DNA of 64,000 nucleotides from Belliella alkalica (GCF_022549785.1 NZ_JAKZGO010000005.1:114860-178859), one strand, 5' to 3'. Positions 45,602 to 55,578 are shown, numbered from the stretch's first letter. A program made the numbers and translations. The notes: a model not told the origin generated them from the letters alone.

Positions 45602-46954
45602 ATGACTAAAAGGTTTTCGGTCTTTAAAATAATACTATTATTGATTTTTGGAATAATTTATTCAGACTGCTTTGCGACTCAAGAAAAAACTGACTGGGAA
45701 AAATTGAATTTAAATGGAAAAGTCAAAGCTATAAATGAAACCTCAACTGTCAAATATCCCAATGAAGAACCTAAAATTAGTACCTCAAAATATACTTTTA
45801 ACATACAAGGAAGGCAGATGAGTTCTTGTTCTGATGGATACTCACATGAGAGCACTTATAATTCGGAAGGACAAATCAACGAGACTAAAGAGTATTTTCA
45901 AAATAGACTAGAAAAGAAAATCCTATATAGCTACTCCAGTGAGGGTAAAGAAATTGAAAAACGAACTTATACAAATCATTCATTTGCTACCATGGAAGAA
46001 TGGGAAGAACATGAAGCCAAAAAATCAGCTCTTCCTCATGAAGGACTATATCTTCAAAACAAACTTGAAATCCATGAAGATGGAAATCAAATAATAACCG
46101 TGTACAAACAAAATGGTGAAATTGATTATGTGCAGAGTGAGACTTACCAAGAGTCAAAATTGGTTGAAGTCAAAGTGAAGTATCCTTTTTCAAACGCATT
46201 TGGTTATAAAAAAACATGGAAGCGTGACAAAAACAATAACCTTATCAAGTTTGAAAAATTCGTGGGCCCTGAAGAAAGATTGGAATTCATTTGGGAATAT
46301 GATTATGATGAAAAAAATAGGATAATTAAAGAGACACACTTGCGGTACATGCCCAAAAGCTCTTCTTCAATTAATGAAAATGGACACCTAAATGAACTAA
46401 TAAACGGATATTATTTGGCAATAGACCAATCCTTTATAAACACTTTTGAATATGACGCAAACGGAAGTCTTACTTCCAAAAAAGGTGAAAAATATAACGG
46501 TGAGTTATTACAAGAAATAACATATGAACTCACTTATGACGCTAACCAAAATCTGACCCAAGAAAACGTACATGATTCTAAAAAACCAAGCACTTTCAAC
46601 TCCATAGAATATGACAAAAATGGAAATGAAATATTCTATAAGTCAGTCAATTCCAATGGAGACTTGATCTCAAAAGTCACAAGGAAATTTGATAGAAATT
46701 CAAATATGACAGAACGTGTCGTTTATGAATCCGATGGTAGCCGTAGCATAGACGAATCTTATGTTTTTGACACCAATGGGAATGTAAAAGAACATATTTT
46801 AAAAAAACCTCAAGAAAAAACAATTGAAATAAAGAGATATAATTATGATGATGTTGGCAATTGGATTAAAAATGAACTTAAATTCATTTCTTCAGAAAAT
46901 GACGAGGTATTTCAACAAGTGATTAAAGAGCGTGAAATAACATTCTATGAGTGA
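45602..46954 (+). CDS. Secreted YD/RHS-repeat-like protein
   Basis: 450 residues from the ATG at 45602; the frame extends 28 codons upstream from a TTG but the signal peptide (FSVFKIILLLIFGIIYSDCFA) starts at 45602. The mature protein is made of short beta-hairpin repeats with Y-D/N-x-x-G cores: YDYDEKNRIIKETH, FEYDANGSLTSKKG, LTYDANQNLTQEN, IEYDKNGNEIFYK, FDRNSNMTERVVYESDG, YNYDDVGNWIKNE. This is the Tyr-Asp repeat of RHS/YD proteins in a short form without a toxin domain. Location periplasmic or surface. It stands alone next to a distant REP copy. Confidence 0.82.
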   Translation: MTKRFSVFKIILLLIFGIIYSDCFATQEKTDWEKLNLNGKVKAINETSTVKYPNEEPKISTSKYTFNIQGRQMSSCSDGYSHESTYNSEGQINETKEYFQNRLEKKILYSYSSEGKEIEKRTYTNHSFATMEEWEEHEAKKSALPHEGLYLQNKLEIHEDGNQIITVYKQNGEIDYVQSETYQESKLVEVKVKYPFSNAFGYKKTWKRDKNNNLIKFEKFVGPEERLEFIWEYDYDEKNRIIKETHLRYMPKSSSSINENGHLNELINGYYLAIDQSFINTFEYDANGSLTSKKGEKYNGELLQEITYELTYDANQNLTQENVHDSKKPSTFNSIEYDKNGNEIFYKSVNSNGDLISKVTRKFDRNSNMTERVVYESDGSRSIDESYVFDTNGNVKEHILKKPQEKTIEIKRYNYDDVGNWIKNELKFISSENDEVFQQVIKEREITFYE

Positions 46955-46978
46955 TTTTGAAAATCACAAGAATGTAGA

Positions 46979-47187
46979 ACTTCAAATTCTCTGGATATGA
47001 AAGTGTAGATGCAATCTAAACTTAGGCCAACCCCTCCTTTTTTGAGAAAACCTAAAAAAAACGGCTATCCATCTAGGTGTGGTTTGTAACTACACCTTAA
47101 ATATCTTGATTGCTTGGGTGTTATTATTTGAAAGTGGAATTGCAAATTTTAGGGATATGAAAACGTAGATGCAATCTACGTTTAGTA
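46979..47187. repeat. Distant copy of the RAYT-linked REP unit
   Basis: About 9.5 kb from the RAYT array, the same unit recurs: (TTCAAATTCT)CTGGATATGAAAGTG, GTAGATGCAATCTA hairpins, CTAGGTGTGGTTTGTAACTACAC (one arm changed), GGAATTGCAAATTTT and AACGTAGAT-GCA-ATCTACGTTT (the last a perfect stem). It lies between two convergent genes. Confidence 0.85.
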
Positions 47188-47195
47188 GGCATCAA

Positions 47196-47747
47196 CTACA
47201 TGATCTGAAAAAGTAAACTAAACACATTCCCTTGTACGAAATCCTTGTTGCTAAATGTGTAGGTGAGTGGAATCAATTTGACGCTGAATTTTTCTGAATG
47301 GATATAAGTCATGGAAGCACCAACCTCCAAACCGAATCTGTAAAAATTCACTGCTTGCGGAACCGGAGCCAATACGCCCGCATCAGTACCGGTAACCCAA
47401 ACAAATGAAGGTCCTGCAAATGGGGTAAATCTAAATTTATTGAATGATAACAGGTCATAATTCAAATGCACCCCAACAGAAACTGAAGTATAAAACTCAG
47501 AAAAATTTTCATTGTATTGCTTATCGGTCAACCAACTCCCTTGCAGTGTCGGAGTCAATGACAATCTGCTGTCTTTCAAATATATCTGCCGCTGAACAAT
47601 CGCTCCTATCCCTCTGTACTCTTCAAGTGCAGCTGAACTGAATTGGCTGATCACTCCGCCCCCACCTAGATAAACCTGAGCTTTGGATTCTTTTGAAATA
47701 ACCGTAAATAAAATAAATAACATTACTATCTTAAAATACTTTCCCAT
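47196..47747 (-). CDS. Outer-membrane beta-barrel-like protein
   Basis: 183 residues. Signal peptide (MLFILFTVISKESKAQ core, residues about 9-23). The rest is a series of amphipathic strands with alternating aromatic residues (RLSLTPTLQGSWLT; FYTSVSVGVHLNYDLL; FRFTPFAGPSFVWVTG; FYRFGLEVGASMTYIH) and ends FSLLFQIM, consistent with a small 8-stranded barrel. No family named with certainty. Convergent with the YD-repeat gene across a REP copy. Confidence 0.75.
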   Translation of the reverse strand: MGKYFKIVMLFILFTVISKESKAQVYLGGGGVISQFSSAALEEYRGIGAIVQRQIYLKDSRLSLTPTLQGSWLTDKQYNENFSEFYTSVSVGVHLNYDLLSFNKFRFTPFAGPSFVWVTGTDAGVLAPVPQAVNFYRFGLEVGASMTYIHSEKFSVKLIPLTYTFSNKDFVQGNVFSLLFQIM

Positions 47748-47841
47748 TTCTTATCAACTAAATTATATCTGTTAAAGATATCTTGATAGATCAACTAATA
47801 AAAATAATTTTAAACTAATTTTTAGTTAAATTTTAAATAGA

Positions 47842-49035
47842 TTAGTTTTTGAAAAAATCAAACACTGCCCAATCTTTCCTTAGTTTTGGCTCTGAATCTG
47901 TAAAGAATTCCATTCTCATTGCCAATTTTTCTAGTCTGATCGTGTGCAATCCAGGCTGAAGGTCTCCAATGTTGACATATGATTCATAAGCTTTTTGATT
48001 AGATCCTGCTTTGATGACATTTTTCCAAACAAGTTCACTATAAACCGAATCGTCAATACTGATTCTATAAAGATCTGTTGGTACCGAAAGACTATGCCAT
48101 GAAAGGGTATCTAAAGTCATCTTAAAATCCCCATTCAGTTCTTTCAGGTAATTCAAATCTTCCCCATAATAGGCAATGTTCAATTTCAAGAAATCTCCTT
48201 CTATGGATTCAGAAGGAATCAAAATTCTTCCAAACCTTGAATCGGCATCCCTTTGATTCTCTATGTACCAAGATTTGTCGGGCCAGTCAACTTGCTCTTC
48301 GGTAAGGGAAACTTCATGAAAGAAAAGCGTAAAATCCCTAGTGTCATGGATTATAAAGGGAATTGTAACAAGAAAAATAAGCAACTGAACAAAATTAAAC
48401 CTTAGGTTACCCAAATTACTCTGATAGACAGCTCCAAGTGTACTAAAGAGATTTTTGGCCTTGACATTTTTCTTAAGCTTACTTATGACTAGTCCATAAA
48501 TTACAAAAAGTAAAATTGACACCATAAATAAGATATAAAACATGAAAAAACTTAGATCAAGGAGCTTATAAATTGTAATCAGAACGCCCAAATACAATGT
48601 GATTGGTATAAAAATAAATGCTAAATAGGTCGGTATACCAAAAAACAAACTGCAAATCCTTTCAAGCTTTAAAGTGTAATCTTTAAGATTTCCAAATTCA
48701 AAACCTTTGACATAAGAAGGCAGCCTTTCATTGATCACCCCTTCGGGAAATGCATAACTCACACCAAGCATTCCTGTCCAGACAAACCTAAGCGCCAGAT
48801 GAGTTATCAAAAATATCTTGAATACATTAAGTAAAAAAGAAGAGTAAATCAACACCAAAAGTCCTCCGAGATAATTGACACCCCAATCTTGAATCATCTT
48901 TGCAGCAAATTCATATAGACTTTTTGGGAAAACAAGGATAAAAGCCAAGGCAAAGCCAGAAATAATGACTTCTGGGTTCCAGCTGTTTTTCTGCAACTTT
49001 CTAAACCAGCCTAATTCATTGGAATTTTCTTTCAT
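47842..49035 (-). CDS. Polytopic membrane protein of unknown function
   Basis: 397 residues, not recognised. About seven predicted membrane helices in the first 235 residues (VIISGFALAFILVFPKSLY; YLGGLLVLIYSSFLLNVFKI; FFGIPTYLAFIFIPITLYLG; FFMFYILFMVSILLFVIYG; FVQLLIFLVTIPFIIH), then a polar C-terminal domain of about 150 residues without helices that probably faces the periplasm (LSWHSLSVPTDLYRISIDD; GDLQPGLHTIRLEKL). The latter has a beta-sandwich look. The 95-bp gap to the barrel protein gene allows an operon. No gene is seen from 49036 to 49494. Confidence 0.75.
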   Translation of the reverse strand: MKENSNELGWFRKLQKNSWNPEVIISGFALAFILVFPKSLYEFAAKMIQDWGVNYLGGLLVLIYSSFLLNVFKIFLITHLALRFVWTGMLGVSYAFPEGVINERLPSYVKGFEFGNLKDYTLKLERICSLFFGIPTYLAFIFIPITLYLGVLITIYKLLDLSFFMFYILFMVSILLFVIYGLVISKLKKNVKAKNLFSTLGAVYQSNLGNLRFNFVQLLIFLVTIPFIIHDTRDFTLFFHEVSLTEEQVDWPDKSWYIENQRDADSRFGRILIPSESIEGDFLKLNIAYYGEDLNYLKELNGDFKMTLDTLSWHSLSVPTDLYRISIDDSVYSELVWKNVIKAGSNQKAYESYVNIGDLQPGLHTIRLEKLAMRMEFFTDSEPKLRKDWAVFDFFKN

Positions 49036-49494
49036 GTGTTTATATTTTGTTTTTCAGAGGTCATCCCGATTGGTCGGGACAGGCTATGGAATCTCGCATG
49101 GTTGATAATCATCCCAGTGTGTGACGTTTTTCGTCATGCTTGATTTCATAAGATTAATTAGGGATAATGGATAGAAATTGATCAGAAAACACTCAGGCAA
49201 ATTTCCCAACCAATTTAAAAAAAATATGATTATCCGCAATCATGCCACTAATCAATTAAACGATTGTTTTTTGGCAAACTGATACTAATAGATATTGGAT
49301 ATTTATTGATATTGGTTCGAAATCACAGGTTAATTCAATTATTTAGATTCTACTGGTATAAAAACGGATAATCATAAAAAAATATTTGTTTTGAGTAATT
49401 AAAAATATTGTAGGCTGAAATTTCACAGCATTTCACCAAAGCAATGTTCATAATTCCCTAATTCCAAAAATGAAAGGACTGGATTGAAATTATA

Positions 49495-49532
49495 ACAAAA
49501 AAAGCTGAAGGCAGATATACTTACCTTCAGCT
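49495..49532 (-). terminator. Terminator after the small lipoprotein gene
   Basis: On the minus strand AGCTGAAGG pairs perfectly with CCTTCAGCT around a 12-base loop and is followed by a run of seven T. It is about 120 bp downstream of the lipoprotein stop at 49651; nothing coding is seen between. Confidence 0.8.
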
Positions 49533-49650
49533 ACTATTTATTCTTTCAATGCTTATGTGGGTATTTCTCTAATCTTACTTCTGAATTATAGAAGCACTGA
49601 CGTAAAAGAAATTTTGCGCTCATTCTGTTTGAAAGATAAATCCTTGGCTT

Positions 49651-49980
49651 TTATTCAAAAGAATCTAAATCACCACCTCTATTCTTACTTTCTTCATATG
49701 CCTCCAATCTTTTTTTGTACACTTCTTTCATTCTTGGATTTGAAACCAATCTTTCTTTTACTTTTTTAAGTGTATCCAAATAAGCTTGGTTAGAGCCACC
49801 AAACATCATATCAATCATTTTTACTCGATCCTCCTTTTCAATTGAGATTTCTCTATCCAAAATGTCATTTTCTAACTCAATGATCATTTCTTCTATTGTC
49901 TTATCCTGAATTTCAATTTCTTTTTCAGGACTACAACTAAAAATCAATGCTGTTAATGCAAATAAACAAATCCTTTTCAT
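49651..49980 (-). CDS. Small lipoprotein, helical, unknown function
   Basis: 109 residues from the ATG at 49980 (a TTG two codons earlier is less likely). Lipoprotein signal KRICLFALTALIFSCSPEK with Cys at residue 16. The remainder is highly charged and helical (IEEMIIELENDILDREI; VKERLVSNPRMKEVYKKRL). No family recognised. It is alone, with a clear terminator downstream and AT-rich DNA upstream. Confidence 0.7.
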   Translation of the reverse strand: MKRICLFALTALIFSCSPEKEIEIQDKTIEEMIIELENDILDREISIEKEDRVKMIDMMFGGSNQAYLDTLKKVKERLVSNPRMKEVYKKRLEAYEESKNRGGDLDSFE

Positions 49981-50218
49981 AGTCAATAAATTAAAACAAG
50001 TAAATAATTTAACAAGCTTAAAAACACAAAGTAAAAAGCTGAAAACAAAAAAAGCAACAATCTTAAAACATCCAAAATAATAAGTACTTAATTACACTTC
50101 ACCTATTTATTCATTGCTCTTTTATAGATTGCAAAAGACTTCAAAAACAAAGCATTTAAATAGTATCAAGACAGATTCTATTTTTTAAAAATAAAAATAG
50201 GTGTGCTAGAACGGCTAC

Positions 50219-51229
50219 CTACTTCTTCCTTTCAATAGTATATCTTACCAATCCTTCCAGTGAAGTCTTGTATTCAGAATCTGGAAATTCATTGAGCAAA
50301 GCCAATGCTTCTTCAAAGTAAGTATTCATCACTTTATTGGCATAGTCTAATCCCCCTGACTTTTTCACAAAATCTATGACTTCATTGACTGCTTTTTTAT
50401 CTTCGTTTTTATTGCGGATTAGATAGATGATTTTTTTCTTGTCAAGCCATGAAGCATTGTTCAAGGCATAGATCAGTGGAAGAGTCATTTTCTTCTCCTT
50501 GATATCAATTCCCACAGGTTTGCCGATTTCGTCTTCACCATAATCAAAAAGGTCATCTTTGATCTGAAAGGCCATCCCCACTTTCTCACCAAAATCACGC
50601 ATTTTCTCGATAAACTCAGGATTTGCGCCTGAAGTAGCAGCACCGACAGCACAGCAAGAAGCAATCAAACTAGCGGTTTTCTGTCTGATGATTTTGTAAT
50701 AGACTTCCTCTGTAATATCAAGTTTTCTGGCTTTTGCGATTTGGAGCAATTCTCCCTCCGACATTTCCCTTACGGCATGTGATACTATCCGGAGCAATTC
50801 GAAGTCTCCATTATCCACACTCAATAAAAGCCCTCGAGATAAGAGGTAATCTCCAACAAGTACAGCGATTTTGTTTTTCCAAAGGGCATTGATCGAAAAA
50901 AATCCTCTACGATAATTCGCATCATCCACTACATCATCATGCACAAGCGTGGCTGTATGCAACAATTCAATCAAGGCTGCTCCACGATAAGACGCTTCTG
51001 TAATCTGTCCGCTTACTCCAGCAGTCAGAAATACAAACATAGGTCGCATCTGCTTCCCTTTTCTTTTGACAATGTAACTAGTGATATGGTCGAGAAGTTT
51101 GACCTTACTTTTCATAAAGTCTCTAAACTTCTTCTCGAACTCCACCATTTCAGTGGCAATGGGCTGTTGTATTTGTTTGAGGTCAGGCTTCATAGCGCTT
51201 TGGTGCTGCAATAATACGACGGATTCCAT
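50219..51229 (-). CDS. Polyprenyl diphosphate synthase (trans-isoprenyl)
   Basis: 336 residues from the ATG at 51229; homologues usually begin near the ATG at 51193 (MKPDLKQIQQPIATEM), so either start is possible. First Asp-rich motif HDDVVDDANYRRG and second motif FQIKDDLFDYGEDEIGKP are intact (DDxxD in each), plus GKQMRPMFVFLTAG with the conserved Arg and TASLIASCCAVGA. It condenses IPP onto allylic diphosphates to make a long-chain prenyl diphosphate, probably for the menaquinone side chain (octaprenyl/solanesyl class by similarity of style). Divergent from the acyltransferase/gpsA operon. Confidence 0.93.
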   Translation of the reverse strand: MESVVLLQHQSAMKPDLKQIQQPIATEMVEFEKKFRDFMKSKVKLLDHITSYIVKRKGKQMRPMFVFLTAGVSGQITEASYRGAALIELLHTATLVHDDVVDDANYRRGFFSINALWKNKIAVLVGDYLLSRGLLLSVDNGDFELLRIVSHAVREMSEGELLQIAKARKLDITEEVYYKIIRQKTASLIASCCAVGAATSGANPEFIEKMRDFGEKVGMAFQIKDDLFDYGEDEIGKPVGIDIKEKKMTLPLIYALNNASWLDKKKIIYLIRNKNEDKKAVNEVIDFVKKSGGLDYANKVMNTYFEEALALLNEFPDSEYKTSLEGLVRYTIERKK

Positions 51230-51325
51230 GTTCGACAAAGCCGTTGGTTTAATAATTCAATAATGAAACTACTCAAAAGCAAAATCGTTTGATAAAAACC
51301 GACTTACTTTGTCTAAATTGACAAA

Positions 51326-51353
51326 TTGTCAAATCTTATTTTTGTTATCTTTG
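51326..51353 (+). promoter_or_regulatory. Promoter of the acyltransferase/gpsA operon
   Basis: TTG (51326-51328), 17-bp spacer, and TATCTTTG (51346-51353), an exact TAnnTTTG -7 box. Transcription would begin near 51360, which rules out the upstream in-frame TTG at 51326 as translation start and supports the TTG at 51377. Confidence 0.65.
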
Positions 51354-51376
51354 TTTTTAATCTAAAACCTGAAGCC

Positions 51377-53074
51377 TTGACCGACGACTATATCAAACAT
51401 AAATACGACCCCATTCTTCCTCAAAAGGATGAATGGCCTGTAGTCAAACTCAGCAAAAGCAGGAAAGAATTCGTGAAAAGTGTGGCTGAGGCCAGTAAGA
51501 AAAGAATTTTGGGACTTACTGGAGGAAATGTTGCTGTCCTCAAAGAAGAGTTGGAAACAACCTTATACAGGGAAAAACTACGAATCAAGCAAAACCCTTG
51601 GGCTGTAGATCCTGATGATGATTATGAATTTTGGAATAATGTCAAAGGTTCACTTTTGCAGCTAAGTGCTGATATTTCTACTCCTAAAATTGAGAAAAAA
51701 AAGAAGTATATCGCCATTTTGGACGAAATTACGATGCGCTATGCAGAAGAAATAGCAAGTAATTTCAAGCACACGCATTATAAGTTTACCCGAAGCATCA
51801 TCACTTCAGGTTTTGCAAGGCTGCTGAATGCAGCGCGTGTCAAGGGTGTCAAAAGGCTCTTTAGCAATCAATATTCCCTCCAAGACAAAATTCAAATTAT
51901 TGGTGAAACAGAGCAACTTAGGGACTTGGCATCCAAGGGAACGATTATTATGGTTCCAACCCACTTCTCCAATCTAGACAGTATCTTGATAGGTTGGATC
52001 ATTTCTGTTTTGGGACTTCCTCCATTTATATATGGTGCAGGGTTGAACCTTTTCAATATCGACATCTTTGCCTATTTCATGAATTCTCTTGGCGCCTATA
52101 AAGTTGATAGAAGAAAAAAGAACCTTCCTTACCTAGAAACTTTAAAGACATATTCTTCCGAAGCAATACAGTTTGGTGTTCATAGTCTTTTCTTTCCTGG
52201 AGGCACAAGATCCAGAAGTGGAAAAATAGAATCCAAACTCAAGCTAGGACTACTAAGTACAGCTATAGAAGCACAAAGAGCCAATTATCAAAAAGGGATT
52301 AATGATATCAGTGGAAAGGTATTTATCGTTCCTGTGACCATCAACTATCATTTTGTGCTGGAAGCACCAAGTCTGATCAAAGAATACCTCAGCATAACTG
52401 GTCAAGAAAGATATTATGCCGAATCGGATGAGTTTTCCACTTCTTACAAAATTTCAAAATTCCTCTTCAAATTCTTTACAAAAGGATCTGATATTTCTGT
52501 ATCAGTAGGAAAAGCAATGGATGTCTTGGGTCATTATGTTGACAAAGATGGAAATAGCATGGACAAGAATGGTAGGATCATCGAAACCCGAGACTATTTT
52601 ATCAGCAATGGCGAGGTAAATCTAGATACTCAGCGGGAGGAAGAGTACACCAATAGGTTAGGAAATAGAATCGTTGAGGAGTTTCACATCATCAATAGGG
52701 TGTTTAGCTCTCATTTGGTTGCTTTCACAGCCTTCCAAATGATCAAAAAGCAGAATAAAAAACTTGACCTTTTCAATTTATTGAGACTTCCTGAAGAAGA
52801 TATCGTATTGGTTTATGAGGAATTCAAAAAGGAAGTGCAGCGTGTACTCGATCAGATATTTGAATTGAAAGCTAACAACAAAATTCATGTAGCTCCTCAT
52901 TTGAGAAGGGGAATAGATGAAATTATAAGCCACGGCTTAGACAATGTAGGAATGTATCATGCAAAACGACCTTTGGTGAAAAACAGCGAAGGAAATATCA
53001 TCACAGAAGACATGAGTCTTTTGTATTTTTACCATAACAGACTAGACGGATATGACCTTGAAAAACTCTTCTGA
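51377..53074 (+). CDS. Glycerol-3-phosphate/1-acyl-glycerol-3-phosphate acyltransferase (PlsB/PlsC fold)
   Basis: 565 residues from a TTG start at 51377 (LTDDYIKHKYDP); no ATG is near the N-terminus and the promoter at 51326 fixes this. The acyltransferase block I is VPTHFSNLDSILIGW (H-x4-D), block II SLGAYKVDRRKKN, block III FFPGGTRSRSGKI and block IV VFIVPVTINYHF, in order from about residue 195 to 345. It moves a fatty acyl group onto glycerol-3-phosphate or a related lipid at the membrane. It overlaps gpsA by 23 bp, whose product makes glycerol-3-phosphate, so both act in phospholipid synthesis. Confidence 0.9.
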   Translation: MTDDYIKHKYDPILPQKDEWPVVKLSKSRKEFVKSVAEASKKRILGLTGGNVAVLKEELETTLYREKLRIKQNPWAVDPDDDYEFWNNVKGSLLQLSADISTPKIEKKKKYIAILDEITMRYAEEIASNFKHTHYKFTRSIITSGFARLLNAARVKGVKRLFSNQYSLQDKIQIIGETEQLRDLASKGTIIMVPTHFSNLDSILIGWIISVLGLPPFIYGAGLNLFNIDIFAYFMNSLGAYKVDRRKKNLPYLETLKTYSSEAIQFGVHSLFFPGGTRSRSGKIESKLKLGLLSTAIEAQRANYQKGINDISGKVFIVPVTINYHFVLEAPSLIKEYLSITGQERYYAESDEFSTSYKISKFLFKFFTKGSDISVSVGKAMDVLGHYVDKDGNSMDKNGRIIETRDYFISNGEVNLDTQREEEYTNRLGNRIVEEFHIINRVFSSHLVAFTAFQMIKKQNKKLDLFNLLRLPEEDIVLVYEEFKKEVQRVLDQIFELKANNKIHVAPHLRRGIDEIISHGLDNVGMYHAKRPLVKNSEGNIITEDMSLLYFYHNRLDGYDLEKLF

Positions 53075-54110
53075 AGAAAAAACAATAGGTGTAGTTGGTT
53101 TAGGTAGTTTCGGAACTGCTATAGCAAGAATGCTTGCAGAGAAAAATCCTGTAGTTGCCTATGCGCGAAGAGCTGAGCTTGTGGATGAAATCAACCAAAA
53201 CCACAGCATTGACGGGCAGCCTGTCAGTAAAAATATCATTGCCACCCAAGATCCTGAAATGCTATGCAAATCATGTGAAATTCTATTCTTCATGGTTCCT
53301 TCTAGTGCATTTCAGGAGGTTGTTAGAGCTTTTTCTCCATATCTTTATCCTTACCATATCATCATTCATGGTACGAAGGGACTTTGCCTCAACCTGCCAA
53401 ACGGAAAATCTCTTTCAGATATGAAAGTGATCAGTCGTGAAAACATCTTGACTATGAGCGAAGTGATTTTGAAAGAGACAGTTGTGGTAAGAGTAGGCTG
53501 TCTTGCTGGTCCAAATTTGGCAAAGGAACTTTCGAAAGGACAACCGGCAGCTACAGTAGTGGCTAGCAAATACAATGAAGTAATCCATCAAGGACAAAAT
53601 CTACTCCGTTCGGACAAATTCCAAGTCTATGGAAACTCTGATATTATTGGTGTGGAGCTAAGTGGGGTTTTGAAAAACATCATTGCTATCGCTTCAGGTG
53701 CCTTGGCTGGCTTGGGTTTAGGTGAAAACGCCAAAGGCCTGCTGATCTCACGAGGAATGGTAGAATTGATCTATCTTGGCAATGCCTTGGGGGGGAGTTT
53801 GAAATCTTTTGTAGGATTGGCCGGAATCGGTGATCTAGTGACTACTTGTAATTCTACCTTATCGCGAAACTACACAGTGGGTTATAGACTTGCTCAAGGT
53901 GAAAGCCTTGAGACTATTCAAAACACCATGTCTGAAGTGGCAGAGGGTATCAATACAGTCAGGCTGATGAAAACCTTTGTAGAAGGAACAGGGATGCGGG
54001 CACCAATTACAGAAAATCTATACAAAGTATTGTTTGAGGATTTATTGATCGAAGATGCATTGCAGTATTTGATGAAGTATCCTTTTAGTGTAGATGTGGA
54101 TTTTCTATAA
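53052..54110 (+). CDS. gpsA: NAD(P)-dependent glycerol-3-phosphate dehydrogenase
   Basis: 352 residues. GpsA reduces dihydroxyacetone phosphate to sn-glycerol-3-phosphate. IGVVGLGSFGTAIARML (residues 12-28) is the NAD(P) loop, FFMVPSSAFQEVV near 78 and HGTKGLCLN near 104 are family segments, GCLAGPNLAKELSKGQPAA near 149-167 holds the catalytic-site Lys region, and GVLKNIIAIASGALAGLGLGENAKG near 206-230 the second. The start overlaps the upstream gene by 23 bp, so translation is coupled. Confidence 0.97.
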   Translation: MTLKNSSEEKTIGVVGLGSFGTAIARMLAEKNPVVAYARRAELVDEINQNHSIDGQPVSKNIIATQDPEMLCKSCEILFFMVPSSAFQEVVRAFSPYLYPYHIIIHGTKGLCLNLPNGKSLSDMKVISRENILTMSEVILKETVVVRVGCLAGPNLAKELSKGQPAATVVASKYNEVIHQGQNLLRSDKFQVYGNSDIIGVELSGVLKNIIAIASGALAGLGLGENAKGLLISRGMVELIYLGNALGGSLKSFVGLAGIGDLVTTCNSTLSRNYTVGYRLAQGESLETIQNTMSEVAEGINTVRLMKTFVEGTGMRAPITENLYKVLFEDLLIEDALQYLMKYPFSVDVDFL

Positions 54111-54288
54111 TTGATTTAGATAGTTTTTGCCGCAATGGACGCTAGGGTACGCGAAAGGTTTTTATTTTTTAAAAAAATAAAGCGGTTTTGGCAATGGGGA
54201 GAATAAAAAATATCATTTACAGCGGTTTAAATAAAAAAGTTTGCATCTTGAAATTAATCATAGTAGATTTTGCTCTTAACCTGAATTA

Positions 54289-55578
54289 TTGAAAAATCAA
54301 CGCAAGCTTAAGAGAGGAATCCAAAGGTGGGACCTCGTATTCTTAATCATCAATTCTGTCATCGGAGCTGGAATATTCGCTTTACCAGCTAAAGTTTTCG
54401 CCTTATCAGGCGTATATTCTATTCTAGCATTTTTGGTTTGTGCCTTTGTCATGATGATTTTGATATTGGTTTTTGCAGAAGTGAGTTCAAGGTTTGAGCA
54501 GACAGGTGGCCCTTACCTCTATGTCCACAAAGCCTTTGGGCCAGTTCCGGCATTTGTGATTGGATGGCTTTTGATGTTGACAAGACTATTTAGCTACGCC
54601 ACCTTGATCAATCTGATGGTTTTATACCTTTCCTTTTTTTCAGACATTTTTAATAGACCTGAGATTAGAATAAGTTTGATCTTAGTGATCACAGGAATAA
54701 TCACTTATTTCAATTGGATCGGAATAAAAAACACTGCAAAAGTCAGTAATATTCTGACAGTTGCAAAACTGTTCCCGCTTGCAATTTTTATAATCGTCGG
54801 TTTGTTTTTCGTAGATTTTACCAACCTCAAACCAGGCCCAGCTCCTAGCTTACAGGATTTCTCAGCAGCTTCTCTGCTTTTGATATTTGCATTTGGAGGA
54901 TTTGAAGCTGGATTAGTAAATAGTGGTGAAATAGTCAATCCCAGAAAAAATTTGCCTTTCGGGCTAATTACAGCCGCGGCTGTAATTGCAGGATTTTATG
55001 TTTTGATCCAAATCGTTTCAATAGGAACTTTGCCTGATTTGGCCAGTTCTGATAAGCCGCTTGCAGATGCAGCAACTGGGTTTATGGGCTGGTGGGGTGG
55101 TATGTTCATCACTGTTGGAGCAGTTATCTCAATCATGGGAACACTAAACGTCCAAATATTGAGTGGTTCACGACTACCTTTTGCCTTGAGCGAAGAGGAT
55201 CAATTGCCGAAAATTTTCGGAAAAATCCACCCAAAATTTGCCACACCTTATATTTCGCTAATTTTCTTTTCTGCACTTGTAGCTTTTGTAGCTATATTTT
55301 GGGGATTTATGAACTCCTTGGCGATATCGGTGATCTCTAGGCTAGCTCTCTATGGATTGGTTTGTGCATCACTGATCAAACTAAGAAAAAACCAACCCAA
55401 CACTAATTCATTTTTCAAAATTCCTTATGGAAATCATTTCGCAATTTTGGGGATTTTGGCTACCATTTGGCTACTTTCAGGTACACAAACTGAAGAAATT
55501 ATTGACATTTTAATCTGGACAGGATTCGGCCTTATTATTTATGTAATCCATAAATTGGGAAGTACAAAGAAAAAGTAA
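54289..55578 (+). CDS. APC-family amino acid permease
   Basis: 429 residues with about 12 membrane helices. The start is a TTG (LKNQRKLKRGIQRWDLVFLI). The consensus first helix IINSVIGAGIFALPAKVF (residues about 16-33) holds the backbone-binding G-A-G-I-F motif of APC transporters, and ILVFAEVSSRFEQTGGPYLYV follows. FAFGGFEAGLVNSGEIVNPRKNLP near 204-227 and the later GTLNVQILSGSRLPFALSEEDQLPK segment near 287-311 are also typical. It imports an amino acid with H+ or Na+ in the inner membrane; substrate not known. About 180 bp downstream of gpsA. Confidence 0.9.
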   Translation: MKNQRKLKRGIQRWDLVFLIINSVIGAGIFALPAKVFALSGVYSILAFLVCAFVMMILILVFAEVSSRFEQTGGPYLYVHKAFGPVPAFVIGWLLMLTRLFSYATLINLMVLYLSFFSDIFNRPEIRISLILVITGIITYFNWIGIKNTAKVSNILTVAKLFPLAIFIIVGLFFVDFTNLKPGPAPSLQDFSAASLLLIFAFGGFEAGLVNSGEIVNPRKNLPFGLITAAAVIAGFYVLIQIVSIGTLPDLASSDKPLADAATGFMGWWGGMFITVGAVISIMGTLNVQILSGSRLPFALSEEDQLPKIFGKIHPKFATPYISLIFFSALVAFVAIFWGFMNSLAISVISRLALYGLVCASLIKLRKNQPNTNSFFKIPYGNHFAILGILATIWLLSGTQTEEIIDILIWTGFGLIIYVIHKLGSTKKK

